Source: Paracoccus sp. (in: a-proteobacteria)
GTDB lineage: Bacteria > Pseudomonadota > Alphaproteobacteria > Rhodobacterales > Rhodobacteraceae
DNA length: 7,273 nucleotides
Direction: 5' to 3'
NCBI GenBank assembly: GCA_018056045.1
Contig: JAGPGI010000135.1
Location: forward strand, 1 to 7,273
Position 1 is the first letter of the stretch; each line of letters starts with the position of its first letter. This document shows positions 1 to 5,630 of this stretch, piece by piece. Made by a program: the position numbers and the translations under genes. The notes beneath the pieces were generated by a model. The model ran no database searches. It was not told the DNA's origin and saw only the letters and a program-made list of their open reading frames with translations.

Positions 1-35
1 GCCGCGCCGACGATGACGATGGGATCGTGATCCAT
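1..35 (-). CDS. Thiolase (acetyl-CoA acetyltransferase family), N-terminus only
   Basis: Only the first 11 codons and part of a twelfth are in the window; they read MDHDPIVIVGA and continue to the left. An opening of the form xPIVIVGAxRTP is typical of thiolase-family acetyl-CoA C-acyltransferases, whose first beta strand carries this motif; the RTP part and the catalytic Cys and His are outside the window. The start is well supported: the ATG lies 6 bases after a strong GGAG Shine-Dalgarno, and that site overlaps the TAA stop of the preceding dehydrogenase (gap of 10 bases). It is the third visible gene of the ligase-SDR-thiolase operon. In that setting the expected role is CoA-dependent cleavage of the 3-ketoacyl-CoA made by the SDR, or the reverse condensation. 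With so little sequence the family call rests partly on the operon context. Confidence 0.72.
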   Translation of the reverse strand, partial: MDHDPIVIVGA

Positions 36-45
36 GGGAAACTCC

Positions 46-813
46 TTATTTCGGGGCCATGCGGATGGCGCCGTCCAGACGGATGACCTCGCCATTCAGC
101 ATCTGGTTTTCGGCGATATGGCGCACCAGCGCCGCATATTCGGCAGGCTCGCCCAGACGCGGCGGGAAGGGGACCATTGCGCCAAGGCTGTCTTGCACCT
201 CTTGCGTCATCCCGGCCATCATCGGCGTCTTGAAGATACCGGGCGCGATGGTCATCACCCGGATGCCGAAGCGCGCCAGTTCGCGCGCCGCCGGCAGGGT
301 CATCGCCGCGACACCGCCCTTGGATGCCGAATAGGCCGCCTGCCCGATCTGACCGTCAAAGGCCGCGACGGATGCTGTGTTGACGATCAGCCCGCGTTCG
401 CCGCCCGCGCCGGGCGGATTTTTCGCCATGGCATCGGCGGCAAGGCGCAGGATGTTGAAGGTGCCGATCAGGTTGATCTGGATGGCGCGGGCAAAGCTTT
501 CCAGCGCATGCGGACCTTCGCGGCCGACGATGCGTTCGCCGGGCGCGACACCGGCGCAGTTCACCGCCACGTCGACCTGGCCGAATTTCTGCAAGGTCGC
601 CGCAACCGCCGCCTCGCCCTCGGACGCGCTGGTGACGTCGGTCTTGATGAAAAGCGCCGCCGCGCCCAGCTCATCCGCAAGCGCCTGCCCGGCACCCGCG
701 TTCACGTCCAGAAGCGCCACCCGCGCACCCGCGCCCACCGCCATGCGCGCCACCGCCGCGCCAAGGCCCGAGCCCGCGCCGGTGATCAGGAAAACCTTGT
801 TCTCGATCTGCAT
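46..813 (-). CDS. SDR-family 3-hydroxyacyl-CoA dehydrogenase (HSD17B10-like)
   Basis: A 255-residue classical short-chain dehydrogenase. Visible motifs are the TGAGSGLG dinucleotide-binding loop (11-18), Asp36 at the end of beta-2 (LLDVN), which favours NAD over NADP, NCAG (85-88), Asn114, Ser148 in NTAS, and the catalytic Tyr161 and Lys165 in YSASK. The sequence pattern (GLGAAVARM..., [62 protein letters not shown]) is that of the type-2 3-hydroxyacyl-CoA dehydrogenase / 2-methyl-3-hydroxybutyryl-CoA dehydrogenase group. The likely reaction is NAD-dependent oxidation of a 3-hydroxyacyl-CoA to the 3-ketoacyl-CoA in the cytoplasm. It starts 9 bases after the ligase stop; the TAAGGAA sequence supplies both that stop and the Shine-Dalgarno. 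Its own stop does the same for the thiolase. Substrate chain length and branching are not determined by the sequence; acetoacetyl-CoA reductase activity is a less likely alternative given Asp36. Confidence 0.88.
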   Translation of the reverse strand: MQIENKVFLITGAGSGLGAAVARMAVGAGARVALLDVNAGAGQALADELGAAALFIKTDVTSASEGEAAVAATLQKFGQVDVAVNCAGVAPGERIVGREGPHALESFARAIQINLIGTFNILRLAADAMAKNPPGAGGERGLIVNTASVAAFDGQIGQAAYSASKGGVAAMTLPAARELARFGIRVMTIAPGIFKTPMMAGMTQEVQDSLGAMVPFPPRLGEPAEYAALVRHIAENQMLNGEVIRLDGAIRMAPK

Positions 814-822
814 GTTCGTTCC

Positions 823-2490
823 TTATGCTTGCGCCAGTTTCTCGACCTCGGCCTTGCGCAGGACAAAGCGCTGGATCTTGCCCGACGGAGTCTTGGGCAG
901 TTCCGCCACGAAGTCGATCAGTTTCGGATAGGCATGGGCCGAGAGGCGGCGCTTGACATGCGCGCCCAATTCCTCGGCCAGCGCGTCGCTGCCCTGATGG
1001 CCCTTGCCCAGAATGACGAAGGCCTTGACGATCTCGGTCCGTTCGGGGTCGGGGACACCGATCACGGCGGCCTCGATGACGGCGGGATGCTCGATCAGGG
1101 CGCTTTCGACGTCGAAGGGCCCGATGCGGTAACCCGACGAGGTGATGACATCATCCGCGCGCCCGATGAAGCTGATCGAGCCGTCGGGTTCGAACTCGAC
1201 GCTGTCGCCGGTGCGGTAATAGCCGCCCGCCAAGGCTGGCGTCGCCTGATTGAGATAGCCCGAGAACCACATCAGCGGCGATTTCGCCATGTCGATGGCC
1301 AGAATGCCGGGCTGGTTCGGGCCAAGTTCGCGGCCGGCATCGTCCAGCACCACGATGCGATAGCCGGGCATGGCCAGCCCCGACGATCCGGCGCGCACCG
1401 GATGGTCCAGCCCGTGATGGTTGTTCACGCACATGCCCATCTCGGTCTGGCCGTAATGGTCGTGGATCGGCACCGACAGGTGCTGGCCGAACCAGCGGAT
1501 GATCTCGGGGTTCAGGGGCTCGCCGGCCGAGCTGACGACGCGCAGCCTGCCCTTGACGGCCTCGGCCGCCTCGGGTCCGGCGGCAATCAGCAGACGGTAG
1601 GCGGTGGGCGAGCCGGTCAGGTTGGTCACGCCCAGCCGCTCGATGATGCGATAGGTGGTCTCGGCGGTGAAGCCGCCCTCGTAAAGGATCGTCGGCTGAC
1701 CCAGAAGCAGCGGACCGGTCAGCGCGTAGTAAAGCCCATAGGCCCAGCCCGGATCAGCGATATTCCAGAACGTGTCGGTCTCGCGCAGGTCGATCGCGTC
1801 GCGCATATAGGCGCCAAAGGCCAGCATGGCGCGCAGCGGCACCGGCACGCCCTTGGGCAGCCCCGTGGTCCCCGAGGTCGACATCATCATGAACAGATCC
1901 TCGCCCCGGCGCAGGACCGGCTCGAACCCGGTCGCGGCGGCGGCCAGCGCGGCGTTGAAATCAATGTCCCCCGCAGGCAGCGGGTCGGTGCCGGCGCGGA
2001 TCAGGGCGACAGGCGGGCAATCCTCGATCTCGTCCAGCTTGGGACGCTGGGCGCTGTTCGTCACCACCAGTTTCGCGCCGCCGGTTTTCAGCCGGTGTTC
2101 GATGGCCTTGGGGCCGAAGGCGGTGAAAAGCGGCTGATAGACCGCGCCCAGCCGCCATGCGCCCAGAACCGTCGCCACCAGCTCGACCGTGCGCGGCAGA
2201 AGGCCGGCGATCACGTCACCGGGGCGGATGCCTTGGGCCTGAAAGACATTGGCGGCGCGGGCCGAGAGGTCGCGCAGATCCTCGAACGTGTATGCGGTCA
2301 GCACCTCGTCCACGGACAGGCAGCGCAGCGCCACCCGGTTCGCGCCGGTATGGCGGTCGCAGCATTCCACGCAGGCGTTCAGCCCGGTTTCCAGATCACC
2401 CCCAAGGGCCGCCATCGCGTCCTGAATGCTGAACCGCGCCACTGCCTCGTGATAGCCGGGCCGCGCCCGGGTCTCGGTCGTCTGAGTCAT
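823..2490 (-). CDS. AMP-forming acyl-CoA synthetase, acetyl/medium-chain (ACS/ACSM) type
   Basis: A 555-residue cytoplasmic ligase that activates a carboxylate to acyl-CoA through an acyl-AMP. Visible motifs: CDRH (44-47) near the N-terminus as in acetyl-CoA synthetases, the P-loop [11 protein letters not shown] (204-214), ADPGWAYG (245-252), SAGEPLNPE (321-329), YGQTE (346-350), TGD with Asp429, GRADD (443-447), SSGYRIGPFDVE (451-462), and the C-terminal TPSGK with catalytic Lys538. The ITSSGYRIGPF and AGEPLNPE forms are typical of the acetyl- and medium-chain group rather than FadD. Gly347 occupies the place of the Trp that closes the acyl pocket in acetyl-CoA synthetase (WWQTET), so I infer a substrate larger than acetate. 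The ATG at 2490 is chosen because GGGAGGA lies just upstream and homology begins here. The frame stays open to 2655, but that part has no family similarity and covers the control region. It is the first gene of the operon with the SDR and thiolase. Exact substrate unknown. Confidence 0.9.
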   Translation of the reverse strand: MTQTTETRARPGYHEAVARFSIQDAMAALGGDLETGLNACVECCDRHTGANRVALRCLSVDEVLTAYTFEDLRDLSARAANVFQAQGIRPGDVIAGLLPRTVELVATVLGAWRLGAVYQPLFTAFGPKAIEHRLKTGGAKLVVTNSAQRPKLDEIEDCPPVALIRAGTDPLPAGDIDFNAALAAAATGFEPVLRRGEDLFMMMSTSGTTGLPKGVPVPLRAMLAFGAYMRDAIDLRETDTFWNIADPGWAYGLYYALTGPLLLGQPTILYEGGFTAETTYRIIERLGVTNLTGSPTAYRLLIAAGPEAAEAVKGRLRVVSSAGEPLNPEIIRWFGQHLSVPIHDHYGQTEMGMCVNNHHGLDHPVRAGSSGLAMPGYRIVVLDDAGRELGPNQPGILAIDMAKSPLMWFSGYLNQATPALAGGYYRTGDSVEFEPDGSISFIGRADDVITSSGYRIGPFDVESALIEHPAVIEAAVIGVPDPERTEIVKAFVILGKGHQGSDALAEELGAHVKRRLSAHAYPKLIDFVAELPKTPSGKIQRFVLRKAEVEKLAQA

Positions 2491-2638
2491 GCTGCGTCCT
2501 CCCTCATCGGTGCCGCGCGGGGGCGCGGCTGGCCCGGCTCTCCTCTGCCGGAATCGGGCGCAGGGTAGCGCGGGGCGCATTGCAGACAATGACATTCCCG
2601 GCCAGAATGACTGATCGGTTTTGCAATATGGACAGCGC
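2491..2638. promoter_or_regulatory. Divergent control region between ligase operon and AraC gene
   Basis: These 148 bases separate two divergently transcribed genes, so both promoters should lie here. For the ligase operon (minus) a candidate pair is TTGTCT (2584-2589) and TACCCT (2562-2567) with a 16-base spacer. For the regulator (plus) a candidate pair is TTGCAG (2580-2585) and CAGAAT (2603-2608) with a 17-base spacer. Matches to the sigma-70 consensus are only 3 or 4 of 6 per box, so both are tentative. The segment 2578-2630 is noticeably more AT-rich than its surroundings. It holds two AATGAC copies 18 bases apart (2588-2593 and 2606-2611), a CATTC/GAATG inverted repeat (2593-2597 and 2605-2609) and the element shared with the second ligase. 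A strong Shine-Dalgarno for the ligase (GAGGGAGGA) sits at 2497-2505. Confidence 0.5.
2590..2604 (-). promoter_or_regulatory. Putative AraC-regulator binding element, copy A
   Basis: Read towards the ligase operon this is TGGCCGGGAATGTCA. It matches copy B at 5414-5428 (TGGCCGGAAATGGCA) at 13 of 15 positions. It directly abuts the candidate -35 hexamer of the ligase operon (2584-2589), the usual place for an AraC-family activator site, and overlaps the candidate promoter of the AraC gene itself, which would fit autoregulation. The match and positions are seen directly; the binding protein is inferred from gene order. Confidence 0.4.
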
Positions 2639-3697
2639 ATGGAGCGGCGAACCATCCTGCCCGGCTTTGTCGGCGACGCGCTGGCCAGCCTGACCCGTTC
2701 CGGGCTGGACCCGGCGCCGGTGCTGGCAAAGGCCGGGATCGCCGATCCCGATCAGCCGGTCTCGAACCTGCAATACGGGTGGCTGTGGCTGGCGATCACC
2801 GACCTGATCCAGGACGAGTTCTTTGGCATGGGCGCGCGGCCGATGCGGCCGGGCAGCTTCAACCTGCTGTGCCAGGCGGTGCTGCATGCGCGCACGCTGG
2901 AACATGCGCTGCGCCGGGCGCTGAGCTTCCTGACCGTGGTGCTGGACGATCCGGCGGGCGAGCTGCGCCTGCGGGACGGTCTGGCCGAGATCGTGCTGAC
3001 CGACCGCGTGGCCCCGCGCCCGGCCTTTGCCTATCGGACCTATTGGCTGGTGTTGATGGGGGTCATGTGCTGGCTGATCGGGCGCCGCATCCCGCTGATG
3101 CAGGTCGATTTCGCCTGCCCCGCCCCGGAAAATCGCAGCGATTACCTGCAATTCTTTGGCGCGCCGGTGCGGTTCGATCAGCCGCAGAGCCGGCTGGTCT
3201 TTGCCGGCCGCTATCTTGGCCTGCCGCCGATCCGCAGCGAAAAGGCGCTGCAAGGCTTTCTGCGCGGGGCGCCGGCGAACATCCTTTTGCGCTATCGCCA
3301 CGATCAGGACCTGTCAGCGCGGATCCGCGACCGGCTGCGCGGCACCCCGCCCGAAGACTGGCCCGATTTCAACCGCCTTGCCGCCGATCTGCGCCTGTCA
3401 CCCGCCACCCTGCGCCGTCGCCTGCGCGGCGAGGGACAGGGCTTTGCCGCCATCCGCGACGAGATCCGCGAGCTTGAGGCCCGCCGGATGCTGGCCGAGA
3501 CCGATGCCCGCGTCGCAGATATCGCGTCAAGGCTGGGCTATGCCGAACCCAGCGCCTTTCACCGCGCATTCATGAAATGGACCGGCATGAGCCCCGGCGC
3601 CTTTCGCGACGCCAACCCCGCGCCGCCTAGTCCCGCTCCGTCTAGTCCTGCGCCAACTCGGGAAAGATCCGCAGCACCATCTGGTCGCGCAGGATGA
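2639..3697 (+). CDS. AraC-family transcriptional regulator
   Basis: A 352-residue DNA-binding protein with a long N-terminal effector domain (about 5-200) of the arabinose-binding-like type found in OruR/ArgR-like AraC proteins, and a C-terminal AraC HTH domain (about 225-325). The first helix-turn-helix is [16 protein letters not shown] (247-262). The second runs [20 protein letters not shown] into [11 protein letters not shown] (292-323), the classic AraC signature. The ATG at 2639 is preferred; it has only a weak GGA upstream. An in-frame TTG at 2621 would add six residues but lies in the promoter-like segment. After the HTH the protein carries an unusual Pro/Ser/Ala-rich tail of about 27 residues (326-352), produced by reading through a 15-base repeat and 56 bases into the convergent ligase gene. 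Its position between two acyl-CoA ligase genes makes it the likely regulator of both. The effector is unknown, perhaps a fatty or branched acid or its CoA ester. Confidence 0.9.
   Translation: MERRTILPGFVGDALASLTRSGLDPAPVLAKAGIADPDQPVSNLQYGWLWLAITDLIQDEFFGMGARPMRPGSFNLLCQAVLHARTLEHALRRALSFLTVVLDDPAGELRLRDGLAEIVLTDRVAPRPAFAYRTYWLVLMGVMCWLIGRRIPLMQVDFACPAPENRSDYLQFFGAPVRFDQPQSRLVFAGRYLGLPPIRSEKALQGFLRGAPANILLRYRHDQDLSARIRDRLRGTPPEDWPDFNRLAADLRLSPATLRRRLRGEGQGFAAIRDEIRELEARRMLAETDARVADIASRLGYAEPSAFHRAFMKWTGMSPGAFRDANPAPPSPAPSSPAPTRERSAAPSGRAG
3623..3652. repeat. Imperfect 15-base tandem duplication at the convergent gene ends
   Basis: Two adjacent 15-base units, 3623-3637 and 3638-3652, agree at 12 of 15 positions. 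On the plus strand each is exactly five codons of the AraC tail (PPSPA then PSSPA). On the minus strand each contains a TAG in the ligase frame: the real stop at 3642-3644 and a second in-frame stop at 3627-3629. I see no hairpin with a T-run near here that would act as an intrinsic terminator between the converging genes. Confidence 0.7.
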
Positions 3698-5333
3698 ATT
3701 TCTGCACCTTGCCGGTCACCGTCATCGGGAATTCCTCGACGAATTCGACATAGCGCGGCACCTTGTAATGGGCGATCTGGCCCTTGCAAAAGGCGCGCAA
3801 TTCCTCGGCCGTCAGGCTGGGATCGCGGGCCATGACGCAGGCGCAGATTTCCTCGCCATAGCGGTCGTCGGGGATGCCGATGACCTGCACCTCGCGGACC
3901 TTGGGGTGGCGATAGAGGAATTCCTCGATCTCGCGCGGATAGACGTTCTCGCCGCCGCGGATCAGCATGTCCTTGCTGCGCCCGACGATGCTGCAATAGC
4001 CCTCGGCATCGATGCTGGCCAGATCTCCGCTATGCATCCAGCCTTCGGCATCAATGGCCTCGGCGGTCTTCTGGGGCTCGTTCCAATAGCCGCGCATGAC
4101 CGAATAGCCGCGCGTGCACAGCTCGCCCACAGCGCCGGTGGGCACGGTATGGCCTTGCCCATCGACCAGCTTCACCTCGAGATGGGGATGGATGCGGCCC
4201 ACGGTCGCGACGCGCTTTTCCACCGGGTCGTCCATCATCGACTGGAACGAGACCGGCGAGGTCTCGGTCATGCCATAGGCGATGGTGACCTGCGACATGT
4301 GCATTTCCTCGCGCACGCGCTTCATCACCTCGATCGGACAGGGTGCGCCGGCCATGATGCCGGTGCGCAGCATGGACAGGTCGTGATGGTGAAAGCGTTC
4401 GCTGGCCAGCATGGCCGAAAACATCGTCGGCACGCCATAAAGCGCGGTGCAGCGCTCATCCGCGACGGTCTCCAGCGTGATGTCGGGGTCAAAGCCCTCG
4501 CCGGGGAAAATCATCGTGGCGCCCTTGGTCACGCAGCCCAGAACGCCCATAACCATGCCGAAACAGTGATACAGCGGCACCGGGATGCACAGCCGGTCCT
4601 GATCGGTAAAGCCCATGCGGTCGGTGACGAAACGGGCATTGTTGACGATATTGCGATGGCTGAGCGTGGCCCCCTTGGGCAGGCCGGTGGTGCCGGAGGT
4701 AAACTGGATATTGATCGGGTCATTCGGGTCCAGCGCCGCCGTCAGCGCATCCAGCCGCGCCGTGTCGGCCGGGGTCGCGGCAATGTCGGCAAAGCGCAGC
4801 ATGCCGGGCCGCGTCTCTTGGCCCATGGCGATGATGGCGCGCAGATCGGGCAGGTTCGCGGCGCTGATCGCCCCGCTGGCGGCGGGCGGTGGCAGCAATT
4901 CGGCCAGCATGCCCACATAATCAGAGCTTTTGAAGCGGTCGGCGGTGACCAGCACCCGCACGCCGACATGGCGCAGCGCATATTCGACCTCGGCCAGCCG
5001 ATAGGCGGGGTTCACGTTCACCAGAATCGCGCCGATGCGGGCGGTGGCGAATTGCGTCAGCACCCATTCCGGACGGTTGGGCGACCAGATCCCCACGCGG
5101 TCGCCGCGCGCGACCCCCAGCGCCAGAAGCCCCGTCGCCAGCCGGTCCACCGCCGCGCCGAACTCGCACCAGCTCAGCCGCAACCCGTGTTCGCGAAAGA
5201 CCAGCGCCTCGGCCTCGGGGCGGGCCGAGACGGTGCGGGCCAGCAGCCCGGCAATGGTGTCCTCGAGCAGCCGGGCGACGGTATCGCCGCGCAGGCGCGC
5301 CTCCTCGGGCCTTGGCCGGTCGCCATAGGTCAT
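3642..5333 (-). CDS. AMP-forming acyl-CoA synthetase, FadD/ACSF2-like
   Basis: A 563-residue ligase of the fatty-acyl-CoA synthetase group, activating a carboxylate to its CoA thioester in the cytoplasm. Motifs: P-loop [10 protein letters not shown] (212-221), PLYHCFGM (253-260), YGMTET (353-358), GEL and RGYWN (403-418), SGD with Asp437, [20 protein letters not shown] (451-470) as linker and hinge, and the TVTGK motif with catalytic Lys542 (538-542). The [16 protein letters not shown] form and overall pattern resemble ACSF2-like and medium-chain FadD-like enzymes, clearly distinct from the first ligase. The ATG at 5333 is chosen because GAGGGGGGA lies 4 bases upstream. Other in-frame starts (ATG at 5351 and 5396, TTG at 5435) lack a comparable ribosome site and would place a perfect palindrome inside the gene. 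Its 3' end overlaps the AraC gene by 56 bases. It appears to be a single-gene unit diverging from the symporter. The substrate cannot be fixed from sequence. Confidence 0.9.
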   Translation of the reverse strand: MTYGDRPRPEEARLRGDTVARLLEDTIAGLLARTVSARPEAEALVFREHGLRLSWCEFGAAVDRLATGLLALGVARGDRVGIWSPNRPEWVLTQFATARIGAILVNVNPAYRLAEVEYALRHVGVRVLVTADRFKSSDYVGMLAELLPPPAASGAISAANLPDLRAIIAMGQETRPGMLRFADIAATPADTARLDALTAALDPNDPINIQFTSGTTGLPKGATLSHRNIVNNARFVTDRMGFTDQDRLCIPVPLYHCFGMVMGVLGCVTKGATMIFPGEGFDPDITLETVADERCTALYGVPTMFSAMLASERFHHHDLSMLRTGIMAGAPCPIEVMKRVREEMHMSQVTIAYGMTETSPVSFQSMMDDPVEKRVATVGRIHPHLEVKLVDGQGHTVPTGAVGELCTRGYSVMRGYWNEPQKTAEAIDAEGWMHSGDLASIDAEGYCSIVGRSKDMLIRGGENVYPREIEEFLYRHPKVREVQVIGIPDDRYGEEICACVMARDPSLTAEELRAFCKGQIAHYKVPRYVEFVEEFPMTVTGKVQKFILRDQMVLRIFPELAQD

Positions 5334-5361
5334 GTGATCCCCCCTCGTCATGTCATCGCTG

Positions 5362-5377
5362 TTCCGCCCGGGCGGAA
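5362..5377. promoter_or_regulatory. Perfect 16-base palindrome, candidate operator
   Basis: TTCCGCCCGGGCGGAA is fully self-complementary with no spacer. It ends 28 bases before the chosen ligase start codon, so it would lie in the leader or near the transcription start. A dimeric repressor (for example of the TetR or GntR kind used for acyl-CoA sensing) is one reading. It is not an AraC-type site, and no gene for such a repressor is in the window. Confidence 0.4.
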
Positions 5378-5413
5378 TCGCGGCAGTTTCGGCCATGGGA
5401 CAGGCAATCGTCT

Positions 5414-5428
5414 TGCCATTTCCGGCCA
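5414..5428 (-). promoter_or_regulatory. Putative AraC-regulator binding element, copy B
   Basis: Read towards the second ligase this is TGGCCGGAAATGGCA, matching copy A at 2590-2604 at 13 of 15 positions and in the same orientation relative to the downstream ligase. It begins 81 bases upstream of the ligase start, against 100 for copy A. In both places an ATTGyCTG string follows: immediately in copy A and after about six more bases here. The inference that the AraC protein binds both copies is untested. Confidence 0.4.
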
Positions 5429-5542
5429 AGAACAAGCCGCGATGGCTGATCAGCGGCTTTCCGCCCGCGATTTCTGGTGAAAATCGGGGATTGCCGCCCC
5501 GCGCTGGCTGACGCAGGCTGCGAATCCAGCCGCCATGCCCAT

Positions 5543-5570
5543 GATCACGCCCACTGTCACACCGATCACG
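5543..5570. repeat. GATCACG direct repeat, 21-base period
   Basis: The heptamer GATCACG occurs at 5543-5549 and 5564-5570, two helical turns apart, upstream of the symporter; a partial GATCA follows at 5601-5605. The spacing suits a regulator binding direct repeats on one DNA face. The repeat is short, so chance is possible. Confidence 0.3.
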
Positions 5571-5612
5571 TTTGCGCTAACAACTTAACGTTCTGTTCAC
5601 GATCAATTTTGC

Positions 5613-5626
5613 GGAGGAGGAGGAGG
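5613..5626 (+). promoter_or_regulatory. Extended purine-rich ribosome binding site of the symporter
   Basis: The bases form (GGA)4GG and end 4 bases before the symporter ATG. Several overlapping GGAGG registers are available, which fixes the start at 5631 firmly and suggests strong translation initiation. Confidence 0.8.
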
Positions 5627-5630
5627 CACG

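Larger units (their letters stand above)
5334..5630. promoter_or_regulatory. Divergent control region between second ligase and symporter
   Basis: This 297-base gap holds no credible gene. The ligase-proximal part contains a perfect 16-base palindrome (5362-5377), a TTTCGGCCATGG stretch (5387-5398) and, 33 bases further by its GGCCA core, the element shared with the AraC/ligase region (5414-5428). Just downstream of that element on the minus strand is TTGCCT (5402-5407), a possible -35, but no good -10 follows it. The symporter-proximal part becomes AT-rich (5571-5610) and has GATCACG twice, 21 bases apart. I could not pick a convincing sigma-70 promoter for the symporter; TTGCGC (5572-5577) has no matching -10. 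Confidence 0.5.

Noticed and set aside
34..2568. 844-codon plus-strand open frame antisense to the ligase and SDR
   Set aside because: It is rich in Arg, His, Gln and Gly with no domain pattern, spans two genes and their junction, and is explained by GC-biased codon positions of the minus-strand genes, which carry full enzyme motifs.
2621..2638. TTG start at 2621 for the AraC regulator
   Set aside because: It lies immediately after the candidate promoter with no Shine-Dalgarno; the ATG at 2639 starts directly before the conserved-looking N-terminus. It is not strictly excluded.
2491..2640. In-frame upstream extension of the first ligase beginning MRCPYC, reminiscent of a zinc-ribbon start
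   Set aside because: It has only one CxxC pair and no second one, covers the divergent promoter region, and lacks the strong ribosome site that precedes the ATG at 2490.
5334..5435. Longer starts for the second ligase (5351, 5396, TTG 5435)
   Set aside because: The added residues do not resemble the family N-terminus, the ribosome sites are poor, and the region holds a perfect palindrome; the ATG at 5333 has GAGGGGGGA just upstream.
3768..5480. 570-codon plus-strand open frame antisense to the second ligase
   Set aside because: Same low-information His/Gln/Arg/Gly composition; it mirrors a well-supported ligase gene.
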